Source: Flavobacteriales bacterium (GTDB lineage Bacteria > Bacteroidota > Bacteroidia > UBA10329). From it: a stretch of DNA of 64,000 nt. Both the position numbers and the translations under genes were made by a program. Shown here in pieces: positions 35,963 to 45,027 of this stretch (its first letter is position 1; each line of letters begins with the position of its first letter). The stretch spans positions 123,871 to 187,870 of the forward strand of contig JAIOYP010000001.1 of assembly GCA_021741155.1 (NCBI GenBank), read 5' to 3'. The notes under the pieces are model-generated. The model saw nothing but the letters and a program-made list of their open reading frames with translations, made no database searches and had not been told where the DNA came from.

Positions 35963-37267
35963 TCACGTTTTCGCTACTTCTACCATATGGATGAATACAT
36001 CGCGCCAGCCTGCCCAAATGTCCCGGTCGGTCAAGGTTTCGTTGTGCCAAAGCCCAATAAAAGTGCCATCCACATCTCGTACTTTCTGCACAATTGTGCT
36101 GATATGTTCCTTTGCCGCTTCAGGTTGCAGTTTCATATAGTACTTGAGCGTGGCCTCCATTACGGCAAATGGGTAAACTTTTAATTCAGTTGGCGTTTCA
36201 AGGTCGAGGTCGTAAAAGCGGTAAGGCGTACAGGTTCCTGCTCGGAAACCGATATGCTCGGCATAACCCATAGAATGGTCTTCGCGAATATCATTGTCAA
36301 TCAACTTCTGATATGTGTGCGGCAGATGTAGAATGAGAAAATGCTGCCGGCTTTTAGTAACAGTACTATGAACGATTTGCTCTAAACGCTTTTTCTCGGT
36401 CTTAAGCTTATCATTCTTTTGATTTGAATTGAATCCAGGATGAATTCCAATCTCAGCGTAATCTCCCAAATGCTTAATCAGTGCTTGAAATTCCTGATTG
36501 TAAAATGGTACGTTCTTATCGTTCACGCCATAATCGGCCAAAAGGAAGAAATAGATGGTTTGCAAATCATATTTCTTCTGAATTTCTAACTGAAAGTCGA
36601 ACGTATCGTAAGGATCTTTTGCGCTGCCTAAAAGAACTTTTGTTCGTTCAAAGACTTCTTTTAAGTCCATATTCTTAAAGGAACGACCGTAGCCTCCAAG
36701 CGTTCGTAGAAAGCCTTTGTTCTTAAACGCATAAGCGTTATCAATGTCAATTGTAGAAATGAACTTATACTCCCGCTTTTTGAAAGTAAGTTCAGGATGT
36801 TTTAAACTTAAAATATCTCGAATTCGCAATAGCCATTGATCCACAACTGGCTCAATCAGAAAACCGTTTTTAAAACCCAGACTCTCCGAAGCTTCAAAGC
36901 GATTGTACTTGTCGCGGATGTGCGGCAAACATTCTTCGTAGCGCGAAAGACAGAAGAATGAAGCTGCAAACACATCAAAATTCAAAGCCGAATCGGTTGA
37001 ATTATGAGCGTAGAAATACTTGCCTGATTCATTCTCCGAAACACGGATGCTTTGATCTTTTACACCTGTTTCGTGCAACAGTCCATGTGACTTGAAATGA
37101 ATTTCATCACCAAGTTTTGAATGGCAATAACTGAGTTTTAGCAACTCGGAAGCGGCAAATTTCTCCTTGTCGCTGGTGAACGCGAGTTTGATTCCGAGCA
37201 TATCGCCAAGCATCACTCTAAAGATGTAGCGGACGCGAGGCGTAATCTTATGACTGTAAATCAACAT
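35963..37267 (-). CDS. Polysaccharide deacetylase-like protein
   Basis: A 434-residue cytosolic protein. The first ~140 residues form an N-terminal domain seen before such deacetylases in Bacteroidota. The rest resembles a carbohydrate-esterase-4-like barrel: FISTIDIDNAYAFKNKG (paired Asp), EIGIHPGFNS (His) and HIGFRAGTCTPYRFYDL. The usual catalytic Asp and metal histidines are only partly recognisable. Its ATG overlaps the wecB stop by one base (TGATG), so it is translationally coupled to the UDP-GlcNAc epimerase and likely acts on cell-surface glycan. Confidence 0.8.
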   Translation of the reverse strand: MLIYSHKITPRVRYIFRVMLGDMLGIKLAFTSDKEKFAASELLKLSYCHSKLGDEIHFKSHGLLHETGVKDQSIRVSENESGKYFYAHNSTDSALNFDVFAASFFCLSRYEECLPHIRDKYNRFEASESLGFKNGFLIEPVVDQWLLRIRDILSLKHPELTFKKREYKFISTIDIDNAYAFKNKGFLRTLGGYGRSFKNMDLKEVFERTKVLLGSAKDPYDTFDFQLEIQKKYDLQTIYFFLLADYGVNDKNVPFYNQEFQALIKHLGDYAEIGIHPGFNSNQKNDKLKTEKKRLEQIVHSTVTKSRQHFLILHLPHTYQKLIDNDIREDHSMGYAEHIGFRAGTCTPYRFYDLDLETPTELKVYPFAVMEATLKYYMKLQPEAAKEHISTIVQKVRDVDGTFIGLWHNETLTDRDIWAGWRDVFIHMVEVAKT

Positions 37268-38424
37268 CAGTTCAAATGCTCAATGATGGATTCGCAGATG
37301 AATTCGGCAGCCGCACCGTCTCCAAAAATGGAAGGAAACTTCAAGTCCTGATTCTGTTTGAAATACGCATAGCCTTCTCTAATTTTCGTTGGATGAGAGC
37401 CAACCAAGACAGCACAACCGCTTTCAACGATTTCGGTCCACTCGGTTTCTGGTCGTAATATCACACACGGTTTTTTCATGAAAAACGCCTCCTTTTGAAC
37501 GCCACCACTGTCTGTCATAACCAGTTTTGCATGCTTCTCCAATAGAATCATCTCCAAAAAACCTACTGGCTCAATAATCTTGAACAATGGATTTTTGGAG
37601 AGTTCACGGATTGCGGCATCGTTTGACTTTGCAATCATATTCGCTGTGCGCGGATGGAGCGGCAATACAATTTTAATGCTATCTGCTAACGAAATCTCAT
37701 TCAAAGCGGTCAGAATTCCAGATAGCACCTGAATGTCATCCGTATTCTGAGGTCGGTGAATGGTAGAAAGGATAAAATTCTCTTTGTCAATTCCGTGTTT
37801 CGAAAAGAATGATTCGTGCTCATCCGCTTTAGTAGAATAGAAAAGTGTGTTGTCGTACATCAAATCGCCACAATGAAAAACGTATGGATTGTCCATGTTG
37901 GCTTTTCCTTTTTTCTTCGCATCATTCAACAACAGAAATCCTTCCTTTTCTAGGTTTCTCAATCCAGATTTTGTGGGCGAAAAGAGTAGAGTGGAAGCGT
38001 GGTCAGCAGTAATACGGTTCACTTCTTCAGGCATCCGCTTGTTGAAGGATCTTAAACCTGCTTCAATATGAATGACTGGAATATGGATTTTAGAAGCGGC
38101 CAAAGCTCCTGCTAAAGTTGAGTTCGTGTCACCGTAAATGATTAACGCATCCGGTTTCTCAAGTTCGAGTACGCGCTCAATTTCTTCGAGCATCTTCCCG
38201 GTCTGCTTCCCGTGGGTTCCAGAACCTATTCCCAATTGATGATTTGGTTGTGGAATTCCCATTTCTTCAAAGAACACATCCGACATGCCATGGTCGTAGT
38301 GCTGCCCTGTGTGGACAAGCACCTCGGTCAACCTATCTGAAAATTTAGTTCGGATAGCGCGATTGAGCGCAGCCGCTTTTATAATCTGCGGTCGCGCACC
38401 GATAATGGTCAATAGTTTTTTCAA
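37267..38424 (-). CDS. wecB: UDP-N-acetylglucosamine 2-epimerase (non-hydrolysing)
   Basis: A 385-residue GT-B-fold epimerase that converts UDP-GlcNAc to UDP-ManNAc for surface polysaccharide. Signatures: IIGARPQIIKAAAL, HTGQHYD, GDTNSTLAGALAA, IHIEAGLRSFNKRMPEEVNR, STIHRPQN, DSGGVQKEAFF and LRPETEW. All the sugar-nucleotide contacts expected are present. The deacetylase-like gene follows with a 1-base overlap, and radC precedes it by 15 bases, so the three may be cotranscribed. Confidence 0.95.
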   Translation of the reverse strand: MKKLLTIIGARPQIIKAAALNRAIRTKFSDRLTEVLVHTGQHYDHGMSDVFFEEMGIPQPNHQLGIGSGTHGKQTGKMLEEIERVLELEKPDALIIYGDTNSTLAGALAASKIHIPVIHIEAGLRSFNKRMPEEVNRITADHASTLLFSPTKSGLRNLEKEGFLLLNDAKKKGKANMDNPYVFHCGDLMYDNTLFYSTKADEHESFFSKHGIDKENFILSTIHRPQNTDDIQVLSGILTALNEISLADSIKIVLPLHPRTANMIAKSNDAAIRELSKNPLFKIIEPVGFLEMILLEKHAKLVMTDSGGVQKEAFFMKKPCVILRPETEWTEIVESGCAVLVGSHPTKIREGYAYFKQNQDLKFPSIFGDGAAAEFICESIIEHLN

Positions 38425-38439
38425 TTCGAAATCTGTGGT

Positions 38440-39138
38440 CTAAAACACGCCTTCATCGGCAAAGCTATAGTAATTGCCGTCTCCGATGATGAGATGATCT
38501 AGAACAGGAATGTCAAGGGCATTCCCCGCTTCTTTTAGTTTCTTAGTGAGTTGGTGGTCCGCTTGACTTGGTCGTAATTGTCCAGAAGGATGATTGTGTG
38601 CCAAAACAATTGCCGAAGCCGGGAACTGAACCGCAGCCTTGAAAACCACTTTTGGATCTACAATTGTTCCCGAAATGCCCCCTTTAGATACACACTCTTT
38701 ACCAATTACTTCGTTCGCTCGATTTAAATAGAGCACCCAAAATTCTTCATGGTTCAAATCACCTAAATGCGGGTAAAAAATATCAAATGCCGAACGGCTG
38801 TCTGTAAGTTTCTGTCGTTTTTCAGGTTCAGATTCTTTTCTCCTTCTTCCCAATTCCATCGCTGCAATAATGCTGATGGCTTTTGCTTCGCCAATTCCTT
38901 TAAACTTTGTGAGGTCTTTTACCGAAAGCTTTCCAAGTTCAGAAAGCTGGTTGTTTAGACTTTGAAGAATACGCTTGGAAAGGTCAACGGCCGTTTCGGA
39001 TGTGCTTCCAGAACCGATAAGAATGGCAATGAGCTCTGCATCACTCAAAGCTGCTTTTCCCTTCAAAAGCAACTTTTCGCGAGGCCGGTCATCTTCTGCC
39101 CACGACCGAATTCCGTTTATGACTTTGTACTCTTCCAT
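38440..39138 (-). CDS. radC: RadC family JAMM/MPN protein
   Basis: A 232-residue protein. The helix-hairpin-helix part (LSDAELIAILIGSGS, TKFKGIGEAKAISIIAAMELG) is followed by an MPN/JAMM domain with NHEEFWVLYLNR and the zinc motif AHNHPSG-x6-D. The E. coli role in DNA repair has been withdrawn; its peptidase-like activity is unproven. ATG 39138 is preferred over one 11 codons upstream, because a -7 box (TATTTTCG) falls inside that extension. Confidence 0.92.
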   Translation of the reverse strand: MEEYKVINGIRSWAEDDRPREKLLLKGKAALSDAELIAILIGSGSTSETAVDLSKRILQSLNNQLSELGKLSVKDLTKFKGIGEAKAISIIAAMELGRRRKESEPEKRQKLTDSRSAFDIFYPHLGDLNHEEFWVLYLNRANEVIGKECVSKGGISGTIVDPKVVFKAAVQFPASAIVLAHNHPSGQLRPSQADHQLTKKLKEAGNALDIPVLDHLIIGDGNYYSFADEGVF

Positions 39139-39146
39139 TAGCAGAA

Positions 39147-39154
39147 CGAAAATA
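39147..39154 (-). promoter_or_regulatory. -7 box TATTTTCG for radC
   Basis: TAnnTTTG with one mismatch on the minus strand, 8 bases before ATG 39138. It lies between this start and the rpsT terminator. Confidence 0.4.
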
Positions 39155-39174
39155 CGCAAAGCATCAAACAAAGA

Positions 39175-39206
39175 AAGCCCCGTTCCGATATGTCGGAACG
39201 GGGCTT
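39175..39206 (-). terminator. Strong terminator after rpsT
   Basis: A 14-bp perfect stem AAGCCCCGTTCCGA / TCGGAACGGGGCTT with a TATG/CATA loop, followed on the minus strand by TTTCTTTG. It separates rpsT from radC. Confidence 0.85.
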
Positions 39207-39227
39207 GAATATTTAGACAAGTGCTTC

Positions 39228-39479
39228 TTAAAGCGCGTTAACGTGCAACGTCAACTTTGATTTAAGGTTAGAAGCCTTGTTCTTATGAATGATGTTGTTC
39301 TTAGCCAATTTATCAACCAAGGCAGCCACTTTAGGAAACAATTCAGCAGCAGCTGTTTTGTCCTCAGTAGCACGCAACTCCTTAATGGCGTTACGAGTTG
39401 TCTTGTGAATGTATTTGTTTCTCAAACGCTTTGCTTCGTTTGAACGGATTCTTTTTAGTGTCGATTTGTGATTAGCCAT
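39228..39479 (-). CDS. rpsT: 30S ribosomal protein bS20
   Basis: An 83-residue, very lysine-rich helical protein that binds 16S rRNA in early 30S assembly. MANHKSTLKRIRSNEAKRLRNK is the family N-terminus, and the C-terminal segment KNNIIHKNKASNLKSKLTLHVNAL closes the three-helix bundle. Monocistronic, with a strong terminator just downstream. Confidence 0.97.
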   Translation of the reverse strand: MANHKSTLKRIRSNEAKRLRNKYIHKTTRNAIKELRATEDKTAAAELFPKVAALVDKLAKNNIIHKNKASNLKSKLTLHVNAL

Positions 39480-39622
39480 TGCTTCTCGTAGTCAAATTTT
39501 AGGGGTGCAAATGTAATTATATAGTTTCAAGTTGCAAGCCTCAAGCCTCAATAAAATTTACAGCTTAAATCTTAGTGGACAATTCTTCTGTTTCGGATTT
39601 CCTTTTTCGGATTTCGTGCTTC

Positions 39623-40888
39623 TTATTTCATGTTTGAAATGATTTCATCTCCAAATTCAGAAGTAGAAAGTAATTCTGCATTTTCCATCAAACGATGAAA
39701 ATCAAACGTAACACGTTTGCTTGCGATTGCAGCTTCTACTGAATCTTCTATAAGTTTAGAAACCTCGTTCCAACCCATGTATTCGAACATCATAGCACCC
39801 GACAGGATGATGGAACTCGGATTGACCATGTCCTTACCAGCCAATTTTGGAGCAGTACCGTGCGTGGCTTCAAAAACCGAATAACCTGTAGCGTAGTTGA
39901 TATTTGCTCCTGGGGCGATTCCGATTCCACCAACACACGCTGCAAGAGCATCAGAAATGTAGTCTCCATTCAGATTTAGCGTAGCCACAACTGAATGTTG
40001 TTTCGGATAAAGTAGAATCTCTTGAAGAAAAGCATCAGCGATACAATCTTTAATCAGAACTTTTCCAGCAACTAGGGCATCTTCCTGTGCTTGATTGGCG
40101 GCATCTACGCCATCGGTGGCCAAAATGCTGTCATACATTCCCCATGTGAAAACTTTATCTGCAAATTCTCTTTCAGCTAAATCATAGCCCCATTTCTTGA
40201 AGCTTCCTTCTGTAAACTTCATAATGTTGCCTTTGTGAACGATGGTCACAGAAGGTTTTTTGTGTTCGATGGCGTATTCGATCGCTGCTTTCACCAATCG
40301 TTCTGTCCCTTCCTTAGAAACAGGCTTAATTCCAATAGAAGTCGTTTCTGGAAAGCGGATTCCTCTTGCTCCAAAATCATCCTGAAGGATGTTCACCAAA
40401 CGCTGGCATTCGGGCGTTTCCGCCTGAAACTCGATACCTGCGTAAATGTCTTCAGTGTTCTCACGGAAAATTACCATGTCGGTGTATTCTGGGTGAATCA
40501 ATGGTGATGGAACTCCTTTAAACCAGCGCACTGGACGTAAGCAGACGTATAAATCAAGCGTTTGACGAAGTTGAACGTTTAACGAGCGGATTCCACCACC
40601 AATTGGAGTTGTGAGCGGCCCTTTTATGGCAACCAAATGTTTCTTCACGGCCTCCAATGATTCTTCTGGAAGCCATTCTCCAGTCTCGTGGTATGCTTTT
40701 TCGCCTGCAAGAATTTCCAACCATTCTACTTTTTTAGAATCGCCATAAACTTTCTTCACAGCCGCATCGAAAACCTTTCTTGCAGGAGTCCAAATGTCAA
40801 CTCCAATTCCATCACCCTCGATAAAAGGGATTGTTGGATTGTTTGGAACATTCAAAACGCCATTACTAATTGATATTGATTCAGCCAT
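39623..40888 (-). CDS. icd: NADP-type isocitrate dehydrogenase (E. coli Icd-like)
   Basis: A 421-residue TCA-cycle enzyme that decarboxylates isocitrate to 2-oxoglutarate. The substrate motif [20 protein letters not shown] contains the serine equivalent to E. coli Ser113, and [14 protein letters not shown] follows. By alignment with E. coli numbering, the NADP-binding residues Lys344, Val351 and Arg395 are kept ([19 protein letters not shown]). Tyr345 is Leu and Tyr391 is Phe. NADP use remains likely, but its strictness is in question. Monocistronic. Confidence 0.93.
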   Translation of the reverse strand: MAESISISNGVLNVPNNPTIPFIEGDGIGVDIWTPARKVFDAAVKKVYGDSKKVEWLEILAGEKAYHETGEWLPEESLEAVKKHLVAIKGPLTTPIGGGIRSLNVQLRQTLDLYVCLRPVRWFKGVPSPLIHPEYTDMVIFRENTEDIYAGIEFQAETPECQRLVNILQDDFGARGIRFPETTSIGIKPVSKEGTERLVKAAIEYAIEHKKPSVTIVHKGNIMKFTEGSFKKWGYDLAEREFADKVFTWGMYDSILATDGVDAANQAQEDALVAGKVLIKDCIADAFLQEILLYPKQHSVVATLNLNGDYISDALAACVGGIGIAPGANINYATGYSVFEATHGTAPKLAGKDMVNPSSIILSGAMMFEYMGWNEVSKLIEDSVEAAIASKRVTFDFHRLMENAELLSTSEFGDEIISNMK

Positions 40889-40965
40889 TCTCCTCTGGAA
40901 TTTATGTTTGCGAACTCACTTACTGGTTCCAATAAATTTGAAACCAGCAAGTTTTGTTCAATTCA

Positions 40966-40995
40966 AATAAAAAAGGCTCTCCGTTCGGAAAGCCT
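40966..40995 (-). terminator. Terminator after tRNA-Glu
   Basis: On the minus strand, AGGCTTTCC / GGAGAGCCT (one G-T pair) with a short loop is followed by TTTTTTATTTG. Confidence 0.75.
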
Positions 40996-40999
40996 TCTT

Positions 41000-41074
41000 T
41001 GGTAGCCCGTAGGGGAATCGAACCCCTGTTACCAGGATGAAAACCTGGCGTCCTAACCCCTAGACGAACGGGCC
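41000..41074 (-). tRNA. tRNA-Glu(UUC)
   Basis: A 75-base cloverleaf with encoded CCA. The anticodon stem CCAGG/CCTGG encloses TTTTCAT (anticodon TTC). The D arm is GTCTAGGGGTTAGGAC and the T arm is AGGGGTTCGATTCCCCT. It lies between icd and the proS operon, with its own terminator. Confidence 0.96.
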
Positions 41075-41136
41075 GTTTTATTTAACGGAGCGCAAATGTA
41101 AAAATTTATCAAAAATGAAAAACGTCTAATGAAAAA

Positions 41137-41826
41137 TTATTCCACAGAATCTTGTTCTGTGCTGAATTTGAAGCCAAGACGCTTGCCAGTTTTAACACTC
41201 ATTTGATTAGAAATGTCCATCATTTGGCCAACCTGTACCTGACTCATGCTCGAAAATGGTGGTGTGAGCAGGTCAAATTCTTGACAATATTGAATAGCAG
41301 TCATGATAACGCTTCTCAACGATTGGCTATCCAATTGTGATGAACTAAAATCATTAAAAAGGAATCCTAGCTGCTTTTTCCCTTCTACAAAATAATGGTT
41401 GTCGGCATTAATGAAAATGCGCCCGACCAAATAACCCAAGTCTTCTAATCGATTCATCTCAAATGAAGTATTGAGAAAATTGAAAATGCTAATCATGCCA
41501 CAATAAGCATTAAGTCGATTTTTTTCCACGTAAGATATTTTCCAAATATGATGACTGCGTTCAAAATCGAATACATCATTATGTAGAAAGAAGATGATGA
41601 CATCTTCACCGAACTTTAGTTCTGCTTGGAATGATCCTTTTTGCGTGTAATTCACATTTACATCAGTCAATCCTTCAATCTCTTGATTGAGTTCATTGGC
41701 CAATTTTTCGGCTTCGGTTTTGAGTAATTCAAATTGATGAGTTGCCTGTTCTAGCACTTTCAGTTTATGCGTGCTTTTCTCCTTTAGAGACACCACAATT
41801 GACTGATATTGCTCACTCTGATTCAT
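41137..41826 (-). CDS. Unknown protein coupled to proS
   Basis: A soluble protein of about 229 residues. A helical, probably coiled-coil N-terminus (about 1-50, SLKEKSTHKLKVLEQATHQ) leads to an alpha/beta body with FGEDVIIFFLHNDVFDFERSHHIWKI and GRIFINADNHYFVEGKKQLG. No family recognised. ATG 41826 overlaps the proS stop by one base (TGATG), so it is translated with prolyl-tRNA synthetase, though no functional link is known. Confidence 0.7.
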   Translation of the reverse strand: MNQSEQYQSIVVSLKEKSTHKLKVLEQATHQFELLKTEAEKLANELNQEIEGLTDVNVNYTQKGSFQAELKFGEDVIIFFLHNDVFDFERSHHIWKISYVEKNRLNAYCGMISIFNFLNTSFEMNRLEDLGYLVGRIFINADNHYFVEGKKQLGFLFNDFSSSQLDSQSLRSVIMTAIQYCQEFDLLTPPFSSMSQVQVGQMMDISNQMSVKTGKRLGFKFSTEQDSVE

Positions 41827-43301
41827 CAATAAGATTTTGCAAACACAACAATTTGATTGGAAGCATTTCCGCTAAACACACACTTACCTTCGGTTTTGTA
41901 CTTGTCTTCCAACGGAATTAGTCGGATAGTTGCTTTTGTTAGTTCTTTGATTTTCTGCTCAGTTTCAGAAGAACCATCCCAATGAGCGAGAATAAACCCA
42001 CCTTTTCCATCTAAAACTTCTTTGAATTCTTCCCAAGTAGAAACGGATGTAGTGTTCTCTTCACGGTGTTTCAATGCTTTTTGAAAAAGATTTGTCTGAA
42101 TTTCAGCGAGAAGCGACTGCACGTGTTCAGCAATTCCATCGGCTGAAACTGATTCTTTAGTAAGCGTATCTCTTCGAGCTACTTCTAACGTTCCGTTTTC
42201 AATATCGCGTGGTCCAAGTCCTATTCGTACTGGAACACCTTTAAATTCATATTCAGCGAACTTCCAACCTGGCTTTTGTGTGTCTCGGTCATCCAACTTC
42301 ACAGAAATGCCCTTGGCTTCAAGCTGTGCTTTTATCTCACGGGCCTTATCGCAGACTAATTTGTATTCCTCGTCCTTTCTGTAAATAGGAACAATCACAA
42401 CTTTGAATGGAGCTAGGTTAGGAGGGAGCACAAGTCCATTATCATCAGAATGAGTCATAATGAGTGCGCCCATCAAACGGGTTGAAACGCCCCATGATGT
42501 TGCCCATACGTAATCTTGTTTCCCGTCCTGTCCAGTGAATTTCACATCAAACGCTTTGGCGAAATTCTGTCCGAGAAAGTGAGAAGTTCCCGCTTGCAAG
42601 GCTTTTCCATCCTGCATCAATGCTTCAATGCAATAGGTTTCAATCGCACCTGCAAATCGTTCGTTTGCTGATTTTGTGCCTTTCCAAACAGGCATGGCGA
42701 GAAAATTCTCCGCAAAATCAGCATACACATTCATCATTTGTTCTGCTTCGGCAATTGCTTCTTGCTGGGTGGCATGGGCTGTGTGACCTTCTTGCCAAAG
42801 GAATTCAGCAGTTCTCAAAAACAAGCGTGTACGCATTTCCCAACGCACCACATTTGCCCACTGATTGACAAGAATTGGTAGATCGCGGTAACTCTGAATC
42901 CAGTTTCGGTATGTGTTCCAAATAATGGTTTCTGATGTTGGACGGACGATTAATTCCTCTTCCAACTTCGCGGTTTCGTCAACCTCAATTCCGCCATCAG
43001 GCGTGCTTTTCAATCGGTAATGAGTAACAACGGCACATTCTTTGGCAAAGCCCTCTACGTGACTAGCTTCTTTGGCAAAAAAACTTTTTGGGATAAAAAG
43101 CGGGAAATAAGCGTTGCTGTGACCCGTGGCCTTGAACTTTTTGTCAAGCTCTGCTTGCATGCTTTCCCAAATGGAATACCCATAAGGTTTGATAACCATA
43201 CAACCTCGCACAGCCGAGTTTTCGGCCATGTCTGCCCTCACAACAAGTTCGTTGTACCACTTTGAATAATCCTCCTCACGGGATGTGAAATCCTTCGCCA
43301 T
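41826..43301 (-). CDS. proS: Prolyl-tRNA synthetase, archaeal/eukaryotic-type
   Basis: A 491-residue class II synthetase of the short archaeal/eukaryotic-like type, without the editing insertion of the bacterial form. Motif 1 lies around [13 protein letters not shown]. Motif 2 is [25 protein letters not shown]. Motif 3 lies around [17 protein letters not shown]. An anticodon-binding domain ([13 protein letters not shown]) and a C-terminal zinc-domain-like end ([16 protein letters not shown]) follow. Lacking an in-cis editing domain, it would rely on trans-editing of Ala-tRNA(Pro). First gene of a two-gene unit. Confidence 0.95.
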   Translation of the reverse strand: MAKDFTSREEDYSKWYNELVVRADMAENSAVRGCMVIKPYGYSIWESMQAELDKKFKATGHSNAYFPLFIPKSFFAKEASHVEGFAKECAVVTHYRLKSTPDGGIEVDETAKLEEELIVRPTSETIIWNTYRNWIQSYRDLPILVNQWANVVRWEMRTRLFLRTAEFLWQEGHTAHATQQEAIAEAEQMMNVYADFAENFLAMPVWKGTKSANERFAGAIETYCIEALMQDGKALQAGTSHFLGQNFAKAFDVKFTGQDGKQDYVWATSWGVSTRLMGALIMTHSDDNGLVLPPNLAPFKVVIVPIYRKDEEYKLVCDKAREIKAQLEAKGISVKLDDRDTQKPGWKFAEYEFKGVPVRIGLGPRDIENGTLEVARRDTLTKESVSADGIAEHVQSLLAEIQTNLFQKALKHREENTTSVSTWEEFKEVLDGKGGFILAHWDGSSETEQKIKELTKATIRLIPLEDKYKTEGKCVFSGNASNQIVVFAKSY

Positions 43302-43344
43302 TTTGGTATGATGTTTGTTTAATTCTTAGACGTTTGCGAACGGC

Positions 43345-43352
43345 CAAAATTA
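43345..43352 (-). promoter_or_regulatory. -7 box TAATTTTG for proS
   Basis: Exact TAnnTTTG on the minus strand, 43 bases before the proS ATG, in the divergent gap with the Gly/Tyr-rich gene. Confidence 0.55.
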
Positions 43353-43408
43353 AACATTAAGCCACGCTGACTGTTTTTAAAATGAACGATTCTAAAAGTC
43401 AAATCGCC

Positions 43409-45016
43409 ATGAAATCCTCAACATTCAAGTTTCTTTTCTTCTCGTTGTCCCTCACTGCAATCTCGTTGGGGGTGGTAGCACAGGACGATGATGGTATCTA
43501 TGGAGATATCTATCAAGCTCCAAAGGTTAATGACGAACAACTGTTGGACACCACGGTATCTCCGTTGGATGGTTATTCGACCGTTGATGATTATTATCCA
43601 GAGGAAGGATATTCATCTCAATCAAACTCGAATCAACCTTATTCAGAGCAATATGTTGACCAGAATGGAAATAACGTCACCAATAACTACTATGGTGATT
43701 ACTATGAGGATGACAATACCAATGATTATTACTACGCGTCTCGGATAAATCGTTTCCACCGCCCTATGTACAGTTACGGGTATTACGACCCATATTATAC
43801 CAATATGTACTACTATAACAATAATCCATATTATTGGGGCACAAGTATTTACGGAGGATATGGTTCAAGCTACTCTTGGGGATTTGGTAACATGGGTTGG
43901 AATTATGGTTGGGGATGGAACAGTCCTTACTATTATTCGCCCGCTTGTTACGGAGGTTACGGTTACGGCTATAACGGTTTAGGTGGATACGGTTATGGAG
44001 GAGGCTACGGTGGATATGGTGGCTACGGTGGCAATGGCGGTTGCGGAGGATATGGTGGTTATGGGTGCTACGGTGGTTATGGCGGCTACTACAATACATA
44101 CGACTCCAATAGTGGAATCTATTACGGACACAGAGGCTCAACTGGAAACGCAGGGAATACCATTGGAACAGGCTCGAGAAATGCATCTTTCGCTTCTGTT
44201 TATAATGACGCAGCTACTGAAGGTAAAGTGGCACATGCCAATAAGGGAAATGTGCTTCAAACTGCCGATGCACGACCTGTAAAAGTAAATGTAGATGCGA
44301 ATAATGTACGTTCAGGAGCATCAAAATCGGATGTCCTTCGAGGAACCAATACTACGGAGACAAGAGCAACTTCTTCTGATAGAATTAGAACAGACGTTGG
44401 AAAAGAGCGTAGTGTTACGCAAGAAGTTCCAGCACGAAGTAATCCTTACCAACGAGAAACAGTAGAACGTGCCACAAGTACGCAACGAGAAGCTTCTACA
44501 ACGGTTGATAGAAGTAGATACCGTGCAACCACCACGCAGCCGAGGGTAAATTCAGGCACAACTGAGCGACCAACCACCTATCAGCGTGGAAATGCTACTC
44601 AACCATCTTCAGTGGATCAGCGTGGAAACATGTATCGAGACCTACAACGAACGCAGCCAAGCACGAATAATGGCTACAATCGAAATAATTCTAACGATTA
44701 CAGGCAGCAACCATCCCGTTCTGGAAGTAATCCGCAGAACGGAAATCAGTATTCTAGACCATCAAATGAGCAAAGGAATACGTATCAACAACCATCTCGA
44801 AATTCGACTCCTTCTAGAAATTATGATCAGCCATCTAGGAATGCGACTCCATCTCAAAATTCTCAACCTTCAAGAAACGTGAGTCCATCATCTCCAAGCC
44901 GTGGTTCATCAAATGGAAACAGTTTTAGTTCGCCTTCAAGGTCTTCTGGTTCAAGCTTTCCAAGTTCATCTCCAAGTAGAGGTTCTAGTTCGCCATCGAG
45001 AGGTGGACGCCCTTAA
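43409..45016 (+). CDS. Secreted Gly/Tyr/Asn-rich low-complexity protein
   Basis: About 535 residues with a signal peptide (MKSSTFKFLFFSLSLTAISLGVVAQ). An ATG nine codons earlier is also possible. The acidic, Tyr- and Asn-rich first third (EQYVDQNGNNVTNNYYGDYY) leads to a Gly-Tyr block of repeated GGYGGYGG units with two Cys, then a basic Ser/Arg/Thr/Gln/Asn/Pro-rich tail. No catalytic domain and no clear T9SS sorting domain. Composition is that of a structural, adhesive or disordered surface protein. Eleven bases before a porin-like gene in the same direction, so probably cotranscribed with it. Confidence 0.75.
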   Translation: MKSSTFKFLFFSLSLTAISLGVVAQDDDGIYGDIYQAPKVNDEQLLDTTVSPLDGYSTVDDYYPEEGYSSQSNSNQPYSEQYVDQNGNNVTNNYYGDYYEDDNTNDYYYASRINRFHRPMYSYGYYDPYYTNMYYYNNNPYYWGTSIYGGYGSSYSWGFGNMGWNYGWGWNSPYYYSPACYGGYGYGYNGLGGYGYGGGYGGYGGYGGNGGCGGYGGYGCYGGYGGYYNTYDSNSGIYYGHRGSTGNAGNTIGTGSRNASFASVYNDAATEGKVAHANKGNVLQTADARPVKVNVDANNVRSGASKSDVLRGTNTTETRATSSDRIRTDVGKERSVTQEVPARSNPYQRETVERATSTQREASTTVDRSRYRATTTQPRVNSGTTERPTTYQRGNATQPSSVDQRGNMYRDLQRTQPSTNNGYNRNNSNDYRQQPSRSGSNPQNGNQYSRPSNEQRNTYQQPSRNSTPSRNYDQPSRNATPSQNSQPSRNVSPSSPSRGSSNGNSFSSPSRSSGSSFPSSSPSRGSSSPSRGGRP

Positions 45017-45027
45017 ATTGACAGAAT

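Noticed and set aside
43764..44186. His/Asn/Arg-rich open frame antisense to the Gly-Tyr-rich gene
   Set aside because: It is the complement of low-complexity GGY codons, which avoids stops by composition.
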